From the NCBI GenBank assembly GCA_013399895.1, contig VXBA01004266.1, forward strand, positions 1,136,186-1,200,185: a DNA stretch of 64,000 bases. The letters are read 5' to 3'. Both the position numbers and the translations under genes were made by a program. This document shows, in pieces, positions 41,101-50,100 of the stretch. A model generated the notes under the pieces. The model was given only the letters and a program-made list of their open reading frames with translations, was not told where the DNA came from and did not search any database. Positions within the stretch are counted from its first letter, which is position 1. Each line of letters begins with the position of its first letter. This stretch comes from Serilophus lunatus (Eukaryota > Chordata > Aves > Passeriformes > Eurylaimidae).

Positions 41101-44100
41101 TACAAACTTGAATTTACTTCTTGCTTGTTTTAGTGAAATAGAGTTAATTTTCTTATTAGCTGGTAGAGGGTGTGCTTGGATTTGTGCTGAAAACAATGTT
41201 GATAAATAAGGTATATTATTGCTGAGCAGTGCTTGCACAGAGTCAAGATGTTTTTCTGCTGGCAAGGGGGCTGGAGGTGCACAAGAAGTTGTGAGGGAAC
41301 ACAGCCAGGACAGCTGATCCCAACTAACCAAAGGGATATTCTACACCATATGGTGTCATGCTTATCCATAATAGCTGGGGAAAGAAGGAGGAATGGGTAA
41401 ATGTTTGGAGTGATGATGTTTGTCTTCCCAAGTAATTGTTATGTATGATGGAGCCCTACTGTCCTGGAGATGACTGAACAAATGGCTGCCTGCAGAAGCA
41501 GTGAGTTAATTCCTTGTTTTACTTTGCTTGTGCATGCAGCCTTTGCTTTACCTATTAAACTCTCCTAATCTCAACCCACAAGTTTTCTAGCTTTCACTCT
41601 TTTGATCCTCTCCCCCATCCCAATGCAGCTGGGGGAAGAAGTGAGTGGCAACATTGGTGCTTAGTTGCCCGCTGGGGTTTAACCACAACTTCTTTTACTT
41701 CTTATTTCAATTCTGTTCTCAAAAGACAAGATTGGCTGTGCATGCACTGTGCAACCATCTGAGTATATTTTACACATATATGAATGTGCTTACTGACCTC
41801 CATTCAATCTAACCATTATTTAAACATTAAACTCCACATGTACATACAGTTTACTTATACAAATCCGTGAAGAATTTCGCAGGCAAAAGGGAATATATGG
41901 TGAAGATCTGACCATAAGTGCTCATTCTGTTATATTCAGACCTATTTAAGATAATAGAAAATTCATACACATTATGCACAGGCACATGAGTTTAAATACA
42001 ATTTGGCTATTGCAGTAGCTCCAGTCTGACAAGTATTTGTACAATTGCAAATATATTTTGAAAAGTACTTCAGCAAAACCACGATAACCTTTACAATGCT
42101 GTTCTAGCCCATATAGACCCATGGGTTTTTTGTTAGTTATTCTCACCATCAGCACTGCAGTGTACTCGCTCATACTCCTCAGTCAAAGGTCTGCCAGAAT
42201 GCCAGTGACGAAGTTCATCAAATTCCTTGTATTTAGTAAGTGAAGTAATTGCAGAGTCATTGCTGAAATATACAAATATTAATTAAAGCAGAAATCAAAA
42301 GTGTTTTCTAGCATGTCTAACAAAACATTTGAAAATTGGGTATTTCTCAAAACACAATTTTACTGTGGCAGAAAACCAACAAAGGGTTTAATTCTGCTCC
42401 AGATATAGTGTGCCAAGAGAGCCTCAGTTTTTCAGAGAGAAATACTAGTAAACAAAATAAACTTCATTTCTTCATTTATTTTCATATAGATTAATCAGAG
42501 AATGTAATGCAACTACATGGTTCATACGCTGGCTATAAAATACTCATTGTGTAACACAAAACTGACTTCCACAAGTAGAAGAGCAAATGTAAAGGATAAC
42601 CTCCTCTTAGGTTTTTTCCCAGTATTTTTATTCATTTTTTCTTTTCCTTAAATCAATATGAGCTTTTCAAATTAGGATAAGGCCTTTCAAGTACAAATTT
42701 TACATTGAGAAAAACAATTCCATAATGTAGACTAAGAATCAGAGACTCTAACACAAACAGATAACAGCATGAGAAAATGTGGACGTGTTGACTTTTAACC
42801 CTTCTTGTTCTGAACTTTCTGTTAATATTTATACCAATATATGTAAATGTATATGTGAAATTTTATCCAGGCATAACAAAAAACTTTTCTACATTTGTAA
42901 AAATTTAGCATAATATGGATGCAAATTGGAGGTGAGTAGAAAACTAGCCTATATGATGTTATTTCATTAGAAAAAAACCCCACTATATAAGTACCTTTTT
43001 AAAACAGGTAGATCTTTCAAAACATCTCCAGCATAATCTTGAACAGTATCAGATTTCACCGAGATTAGTCCAATGCTAGGAATTTTTTCTTCATAGACTT
43101 TACAGTGTAAAAAAAAATTGTTTTATTAAAAATATATATAATTGCATATAATGCTTAAAAATTCTGTAAAGTTACATTATAAATTAAATTCTGCAAACTA
43201 AAATTTACTAAAAGTAATCAGCAGTTCACTAGTTCCACTTTTTCTTCTCAAGAACGGAAAAAGAATGAAGAAGACAGCAATATTGCTTTCAACTACTTAT
43301 TCTCATGATCTATTTTAGACACCTATGCTAGTTTTTTGAATACTACAGCTCATCCCTTTTCACATGCACCTGTGTTTCTGCACTGGTTTCAAAAAGGTTG
43401 CAGTCTCCTAAATATGCACTTTCAGCTGCACTTAGATGACTAAAGACTTCAAGTAACATTGTGCATCCTTCTCACAGTTAAAGTCTAGCTACAGTTTCAG
43501 TCTTCAGGGTGGGTCAAAGGAGATACAGAAATTTGAAATGCAATTTCACCAACTATGGGATACAGGATGATAGTGTAATTTAAGATGCTTATAGGCAATT
43601 CATATTTCTAAAACTTTTAAAAATTGCAGTGTGAACTACAGTGATGGCTGGACTCTACCATTAAAGCAACAATTCTATATTTTGCTTAATTTGCTGCTAC
43701 CGTGCCCATTATCTGCATAACCCTAACATGTACAAAAATGGTCCTCAGAGACAGCATTCCTGCGGCATAATCATTACTTTGAGTACTTATTATGGTTTTT
43801 ACTATTACTTGTATTACACTACTCCTGATATTTTTTACAATACATACTACAGATTTAGGCTAGTAGTCATGGAACTAAGCCTAGTTCTGCATGAAGTTAA
43901 TAATATTTGTGCTGTCCACAATGGAGTCAGAATTTCATCATAAGGCCAGGTCAGACTTCTTTTTGCATCAGCTGCAAGCTTTGCCAGTGAGTTGAAAGGA
44001 TGGAGGAGATCTGTGAAGCATGACTTAGATTTGTGACCAGAATAAAGTCAGACCACAACTCCTAGAAATTTTAGTGACAGCAATGAGGATTATGTTTTTA

Positions 44101-47100
44101 ATACTGTAGTGTGTGGAGTTGCCAGTACCTCTAAATAATGTCTGGTCCTGTTCAAGAAATACTTGGGGTGTTTTTCGTATTGGGAAAGCATCTCCAAAAC
44201 TGTATTTTGTGCACAATTTTTTTACAGTGTCCCATAAAAATTGGTAGTCATTCTCCATTTCTTTTCCCAAATGCTTTTGGAACTCTAATCCTGCACAGGA
44301 AAGAAAGGAAAAAGAAAAAAAATGCTTTAAAATTGAGTTTACTCAGCTGAACCTACCTATTCACCTATACAGGAACAGGCACAAGAACTTCACTTTTATA
44401 CAAGAATTTTGGTCACTAGAAAAAATTAGAACAGAATGTTGTACACTCAGTTTTTAAAAGTCCAGGGTGTAAATAACTAAATGTACTGAAAATATGCATT
44501 TTGAAAAAAAAAACCCACCACATTTAGACTGTTTGTAAAAGTCTGCAGGCTCTAGAGCCAAAGAAGAGTTTCTCTCACCTTCACCTCCTGCAAGGAGTGA
44601 TAGGGCCCAATAATAGGTATCATTATAAGAATAAATATTCCATATTCCCATAATCAATTATTCTGAAAGAACATTTCCTACTGATCTTTTCCATTATTTC
44701 TCTTTCTGTCAGCTTTGACCTTCTTTTGTTAATCTCAACACATCTGATAGTGTTAATGAAACTCCAGCTCCCTAATTCATGCATTTTTAAGACAATATGC
44801 GATTTTGTCTGAATCAATCTCATATGAAATTAAAAGTATTATATAATGTCACAGCAACAGTAGGGATTGAATCTAATTTCTTACACTGTTGCACTAAGAC
44901 AAACGAAACTAATAAAAAACTAGCTAAAAACCAAACAGAATTGAGAATACCCAGTAACAGTGATCCAGAACTCCTGCTACCTGTTATATCGCTCTTTCTG
45001 TATATTAGTACAGCTGACACATCAAAGAAAGCGTACTTGTATAAGGCACTTGCCTGTGTGATTTTCTAAACTTGGTTACAGAAAAAATGTTTCCTTATTA
45101 TTCCATATTATTCCATAAAATGTATCCATTGTTATACGGGTCATTAGAAAATTGTGTTCATTTCTGCCTGTACAAACAGTTTCATTCTCATTTTGCAGCT
45201 CAATAAAGTAAAAATGTAAGATACCTTTAGTGTATTCGACCTCATAGTAATGCGCAAGATTTATGAGGAGTGAATCATCTTTTAAATCAGGCAGGTAAGT
45301 TAAATCCAATTTCCAATCATTTGTATCACAAAGCTGTACCACAGCAAAATGCATACACAACTGTTGCTGTTAAAATAAAGTGAACAATTAATTCTTATGG
45401 ACCACTTTAACAAGTGAAGGTATCAAAGCATCTCCAAAGAAAGGTTAACTACCACAGATTTATTGACAAGAAAAACACATTGCTACTTGACTTCTCTGTG
45501 GTAAGAAAACTGTCTTCACCGTTCTCCTTCATTGCAATAACCAATTTCAAACTATAAAAGGGCCTGACATCAAACTTCCCATGCTGGATGAGTCTAAGAA
45601 GTCCATTTAGTCCAGCACCCTAACAGTAGCACTGACTAACACTCTCCTAGCCCCACTCATTTGTGGCTCACAAGATTCCTGAATCAGGTAAGGTTTCACA
45701 GAATGGATATGATTGGAAGAGACCACAGTGGATCATCTGATCCAATCTCCCTGCTTAAGCATGGTCATCTAGAGCACATTGTACAGGATTGCATCCAGAC
45801 AGTTCTTTAATATCTCCAATGATGGCGACTCCACATCCTCTCTGGACAATCTGTTCTAGTGCTCTGTCACCCACAGCATAAACTTCTTCCTTATGTTCAG
45901 ATGGAACTTCCTGTGCATCAGTTTCTGCCTGTTCCCCTTTGTCCTATTGTTTGGTACCACCAAGAAGAGCCTGGCTCCATCCTTTTGACACCATCCCTTT
46001 AGATAATTACACACTTTAATAAGGTTTCTTCCTAGTTATCTCCTCTCAAGGCTCAACAGGCCCAGCTCCCTCAGCTTTTCCTCTTAAGAGAGATGCTCCA
46101 ATCCCTCAGTCATCTTTGTCACCCCCGATGGACCTGCTCCAGATGCTCTACGTCTCTCTTCTACTGGGGAACCCAGAACTGGTCACAGCACTTCAGATGT
46201 GACCTCACCAGGGCTGTCTAGAGGAGCAGGATGATCTCCCGTAACCTGCTGGCAATGCTCTTCCTGCTGCACCAGGATACTACTGGTCTTCTCGGCCCAA
46301 AAGGACACACTGCTGGCTCATGGACAGCTTGTTGTCCACCAGGACCCCCAGGTCCTTCTCCACAGAGCTGCTTTCCAGTAGCTCGGCCCCCAAACTGTAC
46401 TGGTGCAGGACCCTGCCTTTTCAACTTCAGACAGTCCTCCTCTGCCCATCTCCAAACTGTTGAGGTCCCCTTGAAAGGCTGCACAGCACTCTGGGTTATC
46501 AGACGCTCTTTCCAGCTTTGTGTCGTCAGCAAACTTGCTGAGGAGTCATCTACCCCTTCATGGAAGTCACTGATGAATAAATTAAACAATACTGATGCCA
46601 GCATTGAACCTCGGAGGACGCCCTTAGTGACAGGCGTAGACCCTCTGCCACTGACTAATGTGTCACCACAACCCTCTGGCCACAACCAACTGCTATTCAC
46701 CCAGCTCTCAATCAACCTCAGTATCTACCCACTCAGCCCAGACTTTCAAAGATTGCCTGTGAGGATGTCATGGGAGACAGTGTCAAAGCCTTGCTGAAAT
46801 CCAGGTAAGCAACATCGACTGCTCTCCCTTTATCTATCCAGTCAGTTATGTCATCATAGAAGACAATCAGGTTGATAAAGCGTGATTTCCCTTTGGTGAA
46901 TCTATGCCAACTAGTTCTGATCCTCGTCTTCTCTTCCACATGCATAGTGATGACCTCCAGGATGAGTTGTTCCATCACTCTTCCAGAGACTGAGGTGAGG
47001 TTGACTGGCCTGTAGTTCCCTGGGTCCTCCTTCTTGCCCTTTTTGAAGACTCCATTTTCTGTGACCCTTCAAAGACGATTGAGAGTAGCCTAGCAATGAT

Positions 47101-50100
47101 GTCTGCCCATTCCCTCAGCACTTGTGGTACATCCCATCATGGCCCATAGACTTATGGGTGTCAAGTTTGACTAAATGGTCTCCAACCCAAACCTCCAGAA
47201 CCAAGGAAAAGTCTTCATTCCTCCAGATCTTTTTCCTGTTCAGCTAGGTCAGGTATTTCTGAAGGCAGGCCTTAACAGTGAAGACTGAAGGGAAAGTGTT
47301 CAGCATCTCAGCCTCAGAAACAAACAAAGGCTTTGTTTCCAGGAGGTACATTATGTTTTTCAATCTCATCAGATGACTCAAGCAGCATACCAAGGAAAAT
47401 GAAAACAGAAATGATAATTTCTCCTTATGACAGGGCAAGTGCTACACATACCATTTTTAATAATGATAAAACTTGCTTTGTCCAGCGGGATTTCATGACC
47501 CTAATCTGAGCTCTCTGTGAAAGAGGCACATGAAGAAGAAAAGTCACTGTAAGACATTGCATTCTGCAGAGGTCAGCTGCTTCTTCTGGAGATAGGGGTT
47601 TACTTCTCTGTTGAGAGATGACAGATAAAAAGTTGATCACATCCTTCAAAAAGACAATTGTGTTCACCACTACTTAATTCTGGGGTATGCACTTTGTTAA
47701 CACAAAATTTTGATCTGTTTAAGCAATTTGAGCATTGTAGCTACATGTGGACACCCTTGTTTCAAAATGAACATTCTTGTAGTGCTGGCAGATGCACATC
47801 AGTTATAACATTAAAAAAAATCTCTTTTCCAAAAAGGAATATGACTATGAAAACCAAGACAAAACTTAAAAACAGTTGTCAGTGTGTCTGGCTAGAAATA
47901 TTATTATTTTAATAGGAAAAGCTAGTATCTAGATATAGGCCTATATTCATTTCTCAACTGCCCTGCAAAAGCTCAGCACAGAAACTGAGCTCTGCTAACA
48001 ACTGGTAGCTACTCCACAGTCTACTGAATATGTGTATCACAAAATATTACTGATGTATTGCATCTGTGTTAACTTGATGAAAATACAAGCCCTGTATCAT
48101 CATCATAAAAATGACCATACATAGAAAGAAATCTTTATATTGAAATGTCTTGATAACCTGAAAAGCATATTCTTCTGTAAAAGCTAGTATGGCACTGAAT
48201 ATTAAGAAAATAAACATAATGAGCACAACTACCTTCCTAAAGTAAAATTTGTTCCTAAGGTAAAACTTAGGAACAGCCACTGTGACAGGGGAGACAGTGC
48301 CACGCACAAAAAAAAATGCTCCTTTGAAAAGCTGCGGCCACAGCAATTATCTGACCTGAACCACTTAAAGAATGTAATCACAAAGGAAGCATCAGGACTT
48401 CTTTTCAGCTTTAGATCTATGACAGCCGTCTCTCCTGTTAGCAAAATGCTTGGAGTCACCATGCTGAGAAGACATTTAAAATATTCTTACTGTTGCTGAT
48501 GGCTCTCTTTTTGCTTTCATGGGAGTCTTTGCATCTTGCAACATGGTGCTGTATATTTTTAACCCCACAGCACAAGCAAGAACACAGACCACACGGCGAA
48601 TATCAGATCCTTCAGGCCACAGTTGTTTCAACAAAGAGACAGCCTGGGAAACCTGTGGCCATAACATTATGGATAGCATAAATTATCACCACAATAAAAA
48701 TTACAAAAAAAAAGACAATTCTTATCCTGTACAGTTTCACCAGAGAAGGGGGAAAAAAGGATATAAAAAGTGCAGAATGAAAAGTGGGTTCATTAGTAAA
48801 AATTGTCCTTTTTTGTCATGTCCTTGAGAGCACCAACAGCCCTACCTGGGGACACCTGGGGCCTCCTCCCATCTTGGCAGCCCTTGGGGCTGTCAGTCTG
48901 CCCCCTGCAATGTAGCAGCAGTGCTGGTCTCCAGCTCCCCACGGCCCTGCAGGCTGTCAACCAGCCCATTCCCAGGGAGATGCCTGATTCCCAGGGTTGC
49001 AGCTGTCCCCCAGCTGTCCTGTTCTTGACTGGAGCAGTGGGACAGGCCATGGCTCCCAGGTCCCACCCTGCCCCTCAACTGTTCTTCCTGCATCCTGATG
49101 TATTTCTGCTCCTGAGGTATTCAATTACTGACTGTTCCTCAGAAAAGGTAATCATAATGAAACAAAATATTGACAGTAGCTGGGCTTTTAATTTTTTTCT
49201 GAGTAACATCGGACTTTTCGGGACGCAAAGTTCACATTGCTAGACTAGTACCATTCCCACTGAAGCACAAGAAAGCACTGTGGTTGTTCTACACAGAAGA
49301 AGTAGGTTCACAACGCTGCAGTGTAGCTTTATGCTCCGAAAAATGGCAAAGGAATATTAGGCATTAAAGGTGACTATGGGACCATAAAAATAGCAATTTT
49401 TTTATGTTAAAATATTGTAAAGCCACTGCTTTAATTATGCAAGCACAGACCTTGCAACTCTGATCGAGCTCTTAAAAACTTAGATAGTTTTTAAGATAAA
49501 TAGTCAATTGAGTGTGCAAACCTTAGCAGCTGCAATAGCGAGGTCTAGATTTTGAGATGACTCCCTACACAAGAGGTTGCTGCTTGCAGCAGTAATGGCT
49601 GGCCCACTGCTGCTACCATGGGGACAGGGCAACGGCCACAGTGCACTCAGAGGATAGTAGCTGTAACCTCCACTGTGGCTAAGAGTGTGATTTTGCCATC
49701 AATGGTGTTTCATGAGGAATGGGCTTGTTTCCATATTCTTCAAGACAAAGACATTCACCAAGATGGAAATATCCCTTATGTGGCATCCCACTGATCAGCT
49801 TCCAGCTGAATCATCCTATAATAGTGAACATTAAAGAAAGAAACAGTTTCAAGCTGCTGTGAAGGAAGAGTGGCCATAGAGGAGGCCTTCTCAGATTTGA
49901 GGCATCTCTTTAGGATAAAGAAGAGAGCTCCCAGTTCTGGTTAGAAGAGAATTTCAGGTAAAGGAATGAAGGAAGACAGTCAACAGAAAGAGAAAAAAAA
50001 AAAGAAAAAGGATCAATGATCTAAAATCACCTCTTTTTGTATGCTTTTCAGGCTGAGCTTGAGATGTCCATACAGATGCATAAGTGGTTCTTTGTACCTG

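Noticed and set aside
46231..46797. 188-residue plus-strand open frame
   Set aside because: It is the antisense of the minus-strand CR1 at 45.7-47.2 kb and shows no family of its own.
48803..49243. 146-residue plus-strand frame
   Set aside because: It follows from the GC-rich island composition. There is no splice support, and comparable frames exist on the other strand.
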